Shown piece by piece: positions 39,640 to 47,699 of a stretch of DNA of 64,000 nt (positions are counted from its first letter, which is position 1; every line of letters starts with the position of its first letter). The position numbers were made by a program, and so were the translations under genes. Origin of the DNA: Actinoallomurus liliacearum (GTDB lineage Bacteria > Actinomycetota > Actinomycetes > Streptosporangiales > Streptosporangiaceae). Below the pieces are notes generated by a model. It was not told the origin of the DNA and made no database searches. It saw nothing but the letters and a program-made list of their open reading frames with translations. The stretch covers positions 1 to 64,000 of the forward strand of contig NZ_BAABHJ010000001.1 of assembly GCF_039542035.1 (NCBI RefSeq). Direction: 5' to 3'.

Positions 39640-40215
39640 GCTCCGCCGACTTCAGCACCGATCCGGACGTGCTCCAGCTCCAGCCATGCGCCCGCATGGG
39701 CGATGCGGTCGATGAGCTCCACACAGTAGCTTTCGGTCACGCTCGCCGAATCGATGTATCGGCGGTCCGACGCCGGCACGCCCATCAGTCCGCTGACGGC
39801 ATCGCGCTCCGGACCCTGCGTGCACGGTGGCCTCGGCCACGGTATTGCCGGACGCCAGGCCGTTCGAAGACGCAGTGAGCCCGTGGATCCGCCAGTCAAG
39901 AGGGGAATGTCCCAATCGGACCGCTCCACGAGGGACCATCGCCGGGGAGCGTCGGGGGATGCTCTGCGCCCCGATCCAGTCCAGCCGTGTCCATTCCGTG
40001 AGCAGGCTGTCCTCGGTCCGGCCCAGCTCGGGGACCGGGTAAGGCAGGTCCAGAGCCGAAGCGGGCACGTTGATGAGCTCTGGTGAGGGGACGGCGTTCT
40101 CCGCATGCCATAGTTCGACGGCTTCCATCGCAGCAGAGATCTTCGCGAGCAGAAGAGTCGCTCCCTTGCCCTGCGAGACCGACAACGTCGCGCCCAACGG
40201 GCGCACGGCCATCAC
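39640..40215 (-). pseudogene. YcaO-domain protein (RiPP azoline/macroamidine-type), frameshifted and truncated
   Basis: The minus strand reads RPLGATLSVSQGKGATLLLA then KISAAMEAVELWHAENAVPS, the start of the YcaO ATP-binding core, then HGLTASSNGLASGNTVAEAT with VHA. After a frameshift near 39822 it continues GPERDAVSGLMGVPASDRRY and VELIDRIAHAGAWLELEHVR. The SSNGLASGNT and ERDA blocks are diagnostic. About 80 N-terminal residues are missing (the TetR gene begins 20 bp away) and the C-terminal ATP-binding end is lost near 39640. In TOMM and bottromycin pathways YcaO proteins activate peptide backbone amides with ATP. This copy cannot be functional. Confidence 0.82.
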
Positions 40216-40235
40216 CGCCGGAATAATCTGCGTCC

Positions 40236-40886
40236 ATGGCGCAGACCACAGATCCGCAGACCCCGCAACGGCAGGCTGCGCAGCCAGAGGCCCCGAAGCG
40301 CGGCGTTCGGCGCTCCGCCGGCCACAAGCGGGCCGACGCCGAACGCAACATCGAGGCGATCATCTCCGCGGCCACCGAATGTTTCGCCCGGGACCGCGAC
40401 GCGAGCATGGGCGAGATCGCCAAGGCCGCCGGCCTGGGCCGCGTGACTCTGTACGCCCACTTCGCCTCTCGCGAGGACCTGCTGAGGGCCGTCCTCGCCC
40501 GGACGATCGCCGACGCGGACGGCATCATCGAGGAGGCTACGCCCGCCGAGGGACCACCCGCCGAAGCGTTCGCCCGCGTCATCCGGTCGTGCTGGCCCTT
40601 CCTCAGCCGACTCGGCAGCCTGCACGCGGCCGCGCAACACGCACTGCCCGCGGAGGAGGTGCGCCGCTTCCACGACAAGCCGATGGGGTACATGGAACGG
40701 CTCATCGCACGGGGCCGGACAGACGGCGCCTTCCGCACCGACCTGCCCGCCGACTGGCTGGTCACCACGGTCTACACGCTGTTGCACGCCGCCGCCGACG
40801 AGGCCGCCGCCGGGCGGCTGGACAAGGACGCCGTCGGGGACATCCTGGAAAGGACACTGCTGGCGGCACTGAAGGCCGAGCGTTGA
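40236..40886 (+). CDS. TetR/AcrR-family regulator
   Basis: This 216-residue protein has an N-terminal HTH (NIEAIISAATECFARDRDAS, MGEIAKAAGLGRVTLYAHFA, SREDLLRAVLART) and a helical ligand domain (RLGSLHAAAQHALPAEEVRR, ADWLVTTVYTLLHAAADEAA). The start at 40236 has only a weak GGAA site. It is divergent from the YcaO remnant with 20 bp between starts; because the YcaO 5' end is missing, the native promoter may have been disturbed. Its target is unknown. Confidence 0.87.
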   Translation: MAQTTDPQTPQRQAAQPEAPKRGVRRSAGHKRADAERNIEAIISAATECFARDRDASMGEIAKAAGLGRVTLYAHFASREDLLRAVLARTIADADGIIEEATPAEGPPAEAFARVIRSCWPFLSRLGSLHAAAQHALPAEEVRRFHDKPMGYMERLIARGRTDGAFRTDLPADWLVTTVYTLLHAAADEAAAGRLDKDAVGDILERTLLAALKAER

Positions 40887-40923
40887 GGGCGGCAGGAGAC
40901 CAGCACCGCGAGCCGTCACCGCG

Positions 40924-41334
40924 TCAGGCGGAGGCGACGCCCACGGCCTGAAGGAACATCACGCCATTCGTGACCGCTTCGAGCATGCCGCCTTCCGGCG
41001 TAGGGCCCGCCGTGAAGATGCCGCCGACCGCGGGCGCCCGTTCCCGCATGCCCAGGACGCCATCGCCTCCTGCACGATGCGGTTTGCGGCGAGGTCCGCG
41101 GCCGCCGACAGTTCCCGGGCTTTGACGTAGGCGCACCGGTTTCGTACGGCGTCGCCGATGGCCGTGACCGGCCCCGTCTGCGGGACGAGGCTCACGGTCA
41201 CGAGACCGAGCCACCCCCGAACAGCACTCCGGCACCGGCCAGGCTGAGCGCGGTGCCGGCCGCCACCGTGACCACGCGGCGGAAGGCGCGTAGTTCGGCC
41301 GCATAAGCGGCGATCATCGTGGTCAGCATCAGCG
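40924..41334 (-). pseudogene. Decayed small gene(s), unrecognised
   Basis: Three minus-strand frames look partly coding: LTTMIAAYAAELRAFRRVVT with VAAGTALSLAGAGVLFGG (a TM-like segment, stop near 41210), then TVSLVPQTGPVTAIGDAVRN with RCAYVKARELSAAADLAANR, then a tail AVTNGVMFLQAVGVASA ending at 40924. They may be pieces of one frameshifted membrane protein. I do not recognise it. The gap to 41569 holds nothing else recognisable except the ribosome site of the next gene. Confidence 0.3.
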
Positions 41335-41569
41335 GATACTCACCGGCCACGGGCCGGTGGCGCGCCGACGGGGGCGTTCGCCGTTGTCGAGTGCATGCCC
41401 CACCTATCTACGACAGCGATGTACAGGTTACGATGCCTCGATATAAGTCGAACACCACTGTTCGGTTTGACGCGAAGTCCCGGGCGACCCGCCCCGGCTC
41501 GTCAGCGAGCCACCGCCAAGCGGAGGCCGTACTCCCATCCGAGACCAGCAGCAAAGCCGCGGAGGAACA

Positions 41570-43282
41570 ATGCACACGACCGTACTGGACGGCGGTCGAG
41601 TCATCACTTGTGACGAACACGGCACCATCGCCGAGGCCATCGCGATCCGCGACGGCCGCGTGCTGGCCATCGGCGACAGCGGCACGGTCCGCGCACGGGC
41701 CGGTGCCCAGGCCCGGGTGGCCGACCTGGGCGGTAGCACGGTCATCCCTGGACTGATCGACACCCACCCGCACCTGATGCACTTCGGCGCACTCGCCGAG
41801 CCGCTGGTCGACATCACCGACGCGACCTGCCACGAAGACATCGTGGCTCGGATCGCGGCCCGAGCATCCGTGAGCCCACCCGGCGAGTGGATCATGACCA
41901 CTCCGGTGGGCGAACCGCACTACTTCATCCGCCGGTCCTATCGCGACCTGGCCGAAGGCCGGCTGCCGGACCGTGATGTCCTGGATCGGGCCGCGCCTCG
42001 GAATCCGGTGTTCATCCAGGCCTGGGCACCGGTCGTACCGAACGTCTGCGCCATGAACAGTCTCGCCCTCGACCAGCTGGGCATCAGCCCCTCCACGCCG
42101 GACCGCGTCGGCGACGTCTGGATCGAAAAGGATCCGGACGGCCGGCCGACCGGGCGCCTGCACGGCTCGGTCACCAATTACTACTGCGACGACCCGTTCA
42201 TGAACGACCTGCTCCGCCGGCTTCCGCTGCTACAGGCTGACGCGATCCTCCCCGGTACCCAGCGGGCGATGCGGACGTTCAACGCCCTCGGCGTCACCAC
42301 GGTGTACGAGGCGCACCTGATGACCTTCTCACTCGTCGAGTTCTACCGATGGCTGCGTGACCAGGAACAGCTCACCCTTCGGGTGCTGTGCTCGCCCGAG
42401 GCCGAGCCCACAGGAGTGGTGTGGAGCGACCCGCTGCAGCCCGCCGAGTACCGGCAGCGGTTGGAGCGGGCTCGCGACCTCGCCGACCGCTCGGATCAGA
42501 TGTTCCGCGTCGACGGTGTCACCGTCTCGCCGTACGGGCCGTGCTGGCCGGGATTCACCCTCATGCGTGAGGCGTACTCCGACCCGTACGGGAGGCCGAC
42601 CCGAGGCCGACCGGCCCTGAGCCCGGAAAAGGTCCAGGAGGCGATCCGGTACTGCCACGAGAACGGGGTGCGCCTCAACATCGTGACCTCGGGTCTGGCC
42701 GAAATCGACAGCCACCTCGACCAACTCGAGGAACTCGGCCAGACGCCCCTGACCGCGGACGGCCGGGCCTGGCTGCTGCAGCACTTCTACTTCGCCGAAC
42801 CCGACCTGGTGCGACGCGCCGCCGCCCTTGGCCTCGACATCACCACCACCATGTCATTCTCCTGGGGTAAGGGAGAAGTCGTTCGCGAACGGTTCGGCGA
42901 GCGCCTGCTTCCCGACTTCATTCCGCTCGCCCGGCTCCTGGACGCCGGTCTGCACGTCGCCGCCGGCAGCGACTGGGGACCCAAGAACGTCTTCGAACAC
43001 ATCGCACTGGCCGTCGAACCCCGCTATGGCGCCAGCGGCAGGACCGCGGCGACCCCCGGCATCAGCCGCCGCCAGGCACTGTCCATGTGGACCGACCAAG
43101 CCGCTCACGTCCTGCGCTGGGACGACATCGGCTCCCTGCGCTCCGGCAACCACGCCGACCTCGTCATCCTCGATCGTGACCCGCTCACCTGCCCGCTCGA
43201 CGACCTTTCGAACACCAAAGTCATCACGACGATGCTCGGCGGTAAGACCGTCGCCGGCCTCGACCCCGCAGCGGGACTTTGA
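41570..43282 (+). CDS. Amidohydrolase family 3 (YtcJ-like) metal-dependent hydrolase
   Basis: GGAGG lies four bases before the ATG. The 570-residue protein has the amidohydrolase entrance (TTVLDGGRVITCDEHGTIAE, VIPGLIDTHPHLMHF with the HxH metal pair), a central barrel (FNALGVTTVYEAHLM, YCHENGVRLNIVTSG), and HVAAGSDWGPKNVFEHIAL near the last metal Asp. The C-terminal NHADLVILDRDPL closes the composite domain. YtcJ-type enzymes act on diverse amides or N-formyl and cyclic substrates; the substrate cannot be read. A 90-bp gap separates it from the downstream membrane-protein gene, so co-transcription is possible. Confidence 0.88.
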   Translation: MHTTVLDGGRVITCDEHGTIAEAIAIRDGRVLAIGDSGTVRARAGAQARVADLGGSTVIPGLIDTHPHLMHFGALAEPLVDITDATCHEDIVARIAARASVSPPGEWIMTTPVGEPHYFIRRSYRDLAEGRLPDRDVLDRAAPRNPVFIQAWAPVVPNVCAMNSLALDQLGISPSTPDRVGDVWIEKDPDGRPTGRLHGSVTNYYCDDPFMNDLLRRLPLLQADAILPGTQRAMRTFNALGVTTVYEAHLMTFSLVEFYRWLRDQEQLTLRVLCSPEAEPTGVVWSDPLQPAEYRQRLERARDLADRSDQMFRVDGVTVSPYGPCWPGFTLMREAYSDPYGRPTRGRPALSPEKVQEAIRYCHENGVRLNIVTSGLAEIDSHLDQLEELGQTPLTADGRAWLLQHFYFAEPDLVRRAAALGLDITTTMSFSWGKGEVVRERFGERLLPDFIPLARLLDAGLHVAAGSDWGPKNVFEHIALAVEPRYGASGRTAATPGISRRQALSMWTDQAAHVLRWDDIGSLRSGNHADLVILDRDPLTCPLDDLSNTKVITTMLGGKTVAGLDPAAGL

Positions 43283-43371
43283 CGCGAGGGATCGGGCCGC
43301 CATCGATACATCCACCTCGAAGCAGTCGGTTTTCCGCTGCATCCAATCGCCCATGAGGAGATGGCAAGAAA

Positions 43372-44076
43372 ATGAGTGATCGAACCACGTTGAACAGTGA
43401 CCAGGAAACGGTCGTGCCGCTCGGCATGGATACGGGCGGCATTCGCCGGCGGCTGCGAACGGTCGCGAGGATCGCGGCATTCATCGGAGGGCCGCTGTTC
43501 TTGCTGGGCACGATCCTGCACCCGGCGCGCGATGGGTGGGGAATGGCGAAGGTCGGACAACTGTACGGGGTGACGCACGACATTCAGGCGGCCGGTCTGC
43601 TGTTGCAGGTGGTCAGTCTCGCCAGCATGCTCGCGCTGGGTATGCGTGTCCAGACCCGCCGGGACTTGAGTGGGTGGTACGCCGCGCTGGTCGGCACGCT
43701 CCTGTGGTTCGCGCTCATCGTCTACGACGGTTCCCATAACCCCGTTCGTGCGCATTACGAGCCGAGCCTCGTTCACACGAGCGGTGATGTGGATGCGGGT
43801 GCGGCGATCATCGTGTTCCCGGCGTTGCTGATCTTTCCGTTCGGGTATCTGCTGCTCGCGCTCATGCTGAGGCGGCGCGGAATGGGGCGAGTGGCCGTCC
43901 TGCTCAGCGTCGGGTCATTCGTCTACACGCTCGGCGGGTTGTTCATTTTCACCTCAGGGCCGCGGTTCCCGCTCATCCAGATCTTCGAGGTCGCCGGTGC
44001 GCTGCTGTACGCCCTCGGATACATCCTTCTGGGCCGGGAGAGCGGTGCGATGAAACCGGCTACGACACGGCGGTGA
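43372..44076 (+). CDS. Six-TM membrane protein, unknown function
   Basis: This 234-residue protein has a 30-residue cytoplasmic N-terminus followed by about six TM helices (ARIAAFIGGPLFLLGTILHP, IQAAGLLLQVVSLASMLALG, WYAALVGTLLWFALIVYDGS and so on). A soluble loop (HNPVRAHYEPSLVHTSGDVD) lies between the third and fourth helices. It broadly resembles small DUF-type membrane proteins of actinomycetes. No catalytic motif is evident. Confidence 0.75.
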   Translation: MSDRTTLNSDQETVVPLGMDTGGIRRRLRTVARIAAFIGGPLFLLGTILHPARDGWGMAKVGQLYGVTHDIQAAGLLLQVVSLASMLALGMRVQTRRDLSGWYAALVGTLLWFALIVYDGSHNPVRAHYEPSLVHTSGDVDAGAAIIVFPALLIFPFGYLLLALMLRRRGMGRVAVLLSVGSFVYTLGGLFIFTSGPRFPLIQIFEVAGALLYALGYILLGRESGAMKPATTRR

Positions 44077-44194
44077 GGGCGCGCGCACCAAGCGGTCGGT
44101 CAGGCTTCTTCCATGGCGCCGGGCGGCGTACTAGGGTCGCCGACGCGGACCGGAGGGCATCGGAGGTGCGGGGCTGACGAACGACCCGGCTGCG

Positions 44195-45022
44195 GTGCAG
44201 CTCTCACGGTTCTGGCGGCTTCGCGGACTGGACGGCCTCGGGTTGATGCGCGCTCGCTACGTGTCGCACGCGTTCGCCCGGCACGGTCACGAGACCTTCG
44301 CGGTCGGTGTGATCCAGTCCGGAGCGGAAGAGATTCGGTTCGCGGACGGTGTCGAGCGGATCGGTCCGGGCGGGCTTGTGCTCATCGGTCCCGAGGTGGT
44401 GCATACCGGTGTCGCGCTGACCGACAACGGCTGGGCCTACCGGGTGCTGTATCCGTCGGCGGGTCTCATGTCGGAGCTGGCCGGGACGCGGGGCACGCCG
44501 CGTTTCATCGAACGGGTCGTCGACGATGACCGGGCTGCGCGCCTGGTGCTGAGAGCGCACGCTGCTACGGAGACCGAGGACCGGCTGACTGCGGAGACCC
44601 TGATGCGCCGGGCGCTGGCCGGGCTGTTGCGGTCGTACGGCGGGGTGCCCTCGGCCGTTCCGGTCCGGTCATCTGGCGGCGCTTTCTCCGAACGGGCGCG
44701 CGAGGTGCTGCACGAACGCATGACGGAGCCGCCGGGCCTGGAGGAGCTCGCCGCGGAGGTGGGGGTCGGGTGGTCCACGCTCGTGCGGGCGTTCCGCGAC
44801 GCGTATGGGCTGCCGCCGCACGCGTACCTGACCCAGCTGCGCGTCCGCGCTGCGTGTCGGCTGCTCGAGAGGGGCATACCTCCGGCCGAGGTCGCGCCGA
44901 TGGTCGGCTTCTACGACCAGGCGCACCTGTCCCGGCACTTTCGCCGGCTCGTCGGCGTGCCGCCCGGCGGCTACCAACAGGGTGGCAGGATCGTACAAGC
45001 GCCATCGCCGGGTTCTGCCTAA
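44195..45022 (+). CDS. AraC-family transcriptional regulator
   Basis: This 275-residue protein has an N-terminal cupin-like arabinose-binding domain (SHAFARHGHETFAVGVIQSG then GGLVLIGPEVVHTGV) and a C-terminal double HTH (GLEELAAEVGVGWSTLVRAF, RAACRLLERGIPPAEVAPMV, GFYDQAHLSRHFRRLVG). GTG at 44195 is listed as the start, but GGAGG at 44162-44166 is better placed for an in-frame CTG at 44174, so the N-terminus is uncertain. It ends 11 bp before the PLP decarboxylase gene and probably shares its transcript. Confidence 0.88.
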   Translation: MQLSRFWRLRGLDGLGLMRARYVSHAFARHGHETFAVGVIQSGAEEIRFADGVERIGPGGLVLIGPEVVHTGVALTDNGWAYRVLYPSAGLMSELAGTRGTPRFIERVVDDDRAARLVLRAHAATETEDRLTAETLMRRALAGLLRSYGGVPSAVPVRSSGGAFSERAREVLHERMTEPPGLEELAAEVGVGWSTLVRAFRDAYGLPPHAYLTQLRVRAACRLLERGIPPAEVAPMVGFYDQAHLSRHFRRLVGVPPGGYQQGGRIVQAPSPGSA

Positions 45023-45033
45023 TCTGCCGAGCC

Positions 45034-46455
45034 ATGGCGGAAATACACGTACGGGCCTTGGCGCTGGAGCCGGATCAGACGTCGATCGAGGTGATGGGAC
45101 GGGCGGTCCTCGAGAGGATCGCCGACTTCATCGATGGCCTTTCCCAGGCACCGGCCGGCCGGAACGACGACACCGAGCAGATCGTGGCACGGATGCTGCG
45201 GCCACCACCGGAGGAGGCCGGGGATCTCACTGCGCTACTCGACACCTTCCAGGACGCCGCCGAACGCAGCCTGGACACGGCGGGCCCCGGTTATCTCGCC
45301 TACTTCCCCGCCGGTGGCCTGGTCGGTTCCGCACTCGCCGAGCTGCTCGCGCAGACGTACAACCGCTTCACCGCCGTGGCCGAGCTCGCGCCCGCCCTGG
45401 TCGCGATGGAGCATGGGATCCTGCGGTGGCTGTGCGGGCAGTTCGGCCTGCCGTCGAGCGCGGCCGGTCTGGTGACCACCGGTGGTTCGATGGCAACGCT
45501 GGCGGGGCTCGTCGCCGCACGGCACGACCGTCTCGGTGAGGACATCGCGGGTGGCACGCTGTACGTCACCGAGCACACGCACCACTGCGTCGCGAAGGCG
45601 GCACGGATCGCGGGATTGCCGGCCTCGTCCGTCCGGACGGTGCCGGCCCGGGGCCTTCGCATGGATCCGGACGCTGCCGCCCGGCTCATCGCCGTTGATC
45701 GCGCCAACGGACTGCGGCCCTTTCTCTTGGTAGGCACGGCCGGCACCACGAGCACCGGGACGATCGACCCGCTGGCCGAGCTCGGAGAGCTCGCCCGCCG
45801 GGAGAACATCTGGTTTCACGTCGACGCCGCCTATGGCGGCGGGTTCCGGCTCACCGCGCGCGGCCGTGATCGGCTTCGTGGAATCGAACGCGCCGACTCC
45901 GTGGTGTTCGACCCGCACAAGAGCCTCTTCCTGCCGTACGGGACCGGCGTGCTCTTGGTGCGTGACACCGGGCCACTGCGTGCCGCCCACTCTGGTCGCG
46001 GCGATTACCTGCAGGACCTGACCGGCGTCGCCGGGCTGCCCGACTACGGCCATCTCGGCCCCGAGCTGACCCGCGAGTTCCGCGGACTGCGGCTCTGGCT
46101 ACCGCTGCACCTTCACGGTGCCGCTGCCTTCCGCGACGCGCTGGACGAGAAACTCGACCTGGCCGCGCTGGCATACCGGGAACTCACTGCGGATCCGCTG
46201 CTCGAGGTGCCATGGGAACCCGACCTGACCGTTGTGGTCTTCCGCTTGCGAGCGGACGACGACGCCAACCGCCGGCTACTCGACCGGATCAACCGCACAG
46301 GACGCTTCTTCCTGTCCAGCACCCGCGTTGACGAGCGCTTCTACCTGCGGCTGAACGCCACGAGCCACCGGACCCACGAATCACACCTGCGCGACGCGCT
46401 CGACCACATCCGCCGTTGCGCCGGCGACGAGGCCACGACGCGCCCTCGAACCTGA
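45034..46455 (+). CDS. PLP-dependent decarboxylase (aromatic-L-amino-acid decarboxylase family)
   Basis: This 473-residue group II decarboxylase has GYLAYFPAGGLVGSALAELL then NRFTAVAELAPALVAMEHGI, the phosphate-binding GLVTTGGSMATLAGLVAARH, VGTAGTTSTGTIDPLAEL, the Asp of HVDAAYGGGF and the Schiff-base lysine in VVFDPHKSLFLPYG (K296). The C-terminal NRTGRFFLSSTRVDERFYLR block is normal. It probably decarboxylates an aromatic amino acid (Trp, Tyr, Phe or DOPA) to the amine in the cytosol. The adjacent AraC gene suggests induction by substrate or product. Confidence 0.93.
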   Translation: MAEIHVRALALEPDQTSIEVMGRAVLERIADFIDGLSQAPAGRNDDTEQIVARMLRPPPEEAGDLTALLDTFQDAAERSLDTAGPGYLAYFPAGGLVGSALAELLAQTYNRFTAVAELAPALVAMEHGILRWLCGQFGLPSSAAGLVTTGGSMATLAGLVAARHDRLGEDIAGGTLYVTEHTHHCVAKAARIAGLPASSVRTVPARGLRMDPDAAARLIAVDRANGLRPFLLVGTAGTTSTGTIDPLAELGELARRENIWFHVDAAYGGGFRLTARGRDRLRGIERADSVVFDPHKSLFLPYGTGVLLVRDTGPLRAAHSGRGDYLQDLTGVAGLPDYGHLGPELTREFRGLRLWLPLHLHGAAAFRDALDEKLDLAALAYRELTADPLLEVPWEPDLTVVVFRLRADDDANRRLLDRINRTGRFFLSSTRVDERFYLRLNATSHRTHESHLRDALDHIRRCAGDEATTRPRT

Positions 46456-46603
46456 TCACGGGTTAATGATCTATCGCGCGCCGCCGCGGACCTGCTCCGA
46501 GGCTGCGGGTGACGGGCAGGTCTCGCGACCGAGCGCCCGCCCGGCCGAAGGCGGTTCCCTGAGAGCGGCCTCCGCCGGTCTCGGCGAGGGAAGCCGCTGC
46601 TCG

Positions 46604-47443
46604 TCACCCGGTGATCGTGGCCATGACGTGGGCGCGGGCGGGCTCCTCCAGCCGCGCCTTCAGCGCGAAGAAGAGGTCGGCGGCCCGGATCCCGATCCAG
46701 CCGTCGGGCAGGAGTTCCTCGGGCAGGCCCGGGTCGAGGTACGGCAGTCGCCGCCAATCGGTGAGCACCCGAACATAGTCGGCGAACGCCTCCCCCGCCT
46801 GGGGCGTGCGGCGCCGTCGCAGCACCGGCGCGTGCGCCTGGAGGAACGCCCCATAGAGCCGCTCGAGCTCGTCGAGATCCCACCATCGGCGGACCTTCGC
46901 GGCCAGATCCCCGAACGCCAGATGCTCGCCGCGGAACAGATCCGCGTATGAGTCCAGGTCGAGTCGCCGCAGCATCTCGGCGGTCGCGTCATGCAGGTGC
47001 GCCGGTGCGATCCACACGCCCGGCGCGGCGGTGCCGAAGCCGAGCCTGGTCAGCTCGGAACGCAGGACATGCCGCTTGTGGCGTTCGGACTCGGGCACCG
47101 AGAAGACGGCGAGCATCCACCCGTCGGTGAGCGTCGCACGCCGGCGCTGGAAGATACGGTCGTCCCCTTCGCGCAGGATGGCCAGCGCCTCGTCGGACAG
47201 CTCGTAGCCGGCCGCGCCGTCGTGCCGGCGCGCTCGCAGGATCCCGCGCCGCTTGAGCCGCGAGATCGACGAGCGGACGGCGGGCTCGTCGACTCCGAGG
47301 TCGGCGAGCAGCGCGATCAGCGAGGCGACCGACAGCCAGCCGCCGTCCGACCGGGAGTACAGGCCGTAGACGGTGACGATCAGGTGCCTCGGCTGCGCAC
47401 TGCGCGTCGGCGCGTCGGCGCCGGTCTCACTCGGGTCTGACAC
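46604..47443 (-). CDS. paaX: PaaX-family transcriptional repressor
   Basis: This 279-residue protein starts at GTG 47443 (an in-frame GTG nine bases earlier is the alternative). The N-terminal winged helix reads RHLIVTVYGLYSRSDGGWLS, then VRSSISRLKRRGILRARRHD. The central and C-terminal PaaX domains contain WMLAVFSVPESERHKRHVLR, LTRLGFGTAAPGVWIAP and YLDPGLPEELLPDGWIG. PaaX proteins repress CoA-dependent aromatic pathways and are relieved by aryl-CoA thioesters. It stands at the end of the adjacent aminobenzoate/salicylate-type cluster on the same strand, 0.25 kb downstream of the monooxygenase gene, fitting control by an aroyl-CoA (inference). Confidence 0.9.
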   Translation of the reverse strand: MSDPSETGADAPTRSAQPRHLIVTVYGLYSRSDGGWLSVASLIALLADLGVDEPAVRSSISRLKRRGILRARRHDGAAGYELSDEALAILREGDDRIFQRRRATLTDGWMLAVFSVPESERHKRHVLRSELTRLGFGTAAPGVWIAPAHLHDATAEMLRRLDLDSYADLFRGEHLAFGDLAAKVRRWWDLDELERLYGAFLQAHAPVLRRRRTPQAGEAFADYVRVLTDWRRLPYLDPGLPEELLPDGWIGIRAADLFFALKARLEEPARAHVMATITG

Positions 47444-47461
47444 GGCCGTCACCAGGCCACG

Positions 47462-47644
47462 ATACCAACGATCACGCTGGTCCTCGCCGACGCCTGTGCC
47501 ACCTACGACCACCCGGACCTTGCGTGGGGAGCCATGACCGCCGAGGAGGTCCATCGCGCCTCGCTGGTCGTGCTCGCCCAGTCGACCGCCGACGCCGTCA
47601 CCAGTGAGGAGTTCACGCACCGCGCCAAGGCGGGGATGTCCTAG
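47462..47644 (+). pseudogene. Isochorismatase-family hydrolase, C-terminal remnant
   Basis: The frame reads ITLVLADACATYDHPDLAWG then AMTAEEVHRASLVVLAQSTA and a stop at 47642-47644. The 'V-x-D-A-x-A-x-x' strand followed by an 'EEVH-x-x-x-L-x-x-L' helix is the end of cysteine-hydrolase/isochorismatase folds. The catalytic Asp, Lys and Cys regions are missing. Confidence 0.5.
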
Positions 47645-47699
47645 AGCCGGGGCCACGCGGGCCGTGGGCGGCTCGGACGAGGTCCGGGCCGCCCACCGA

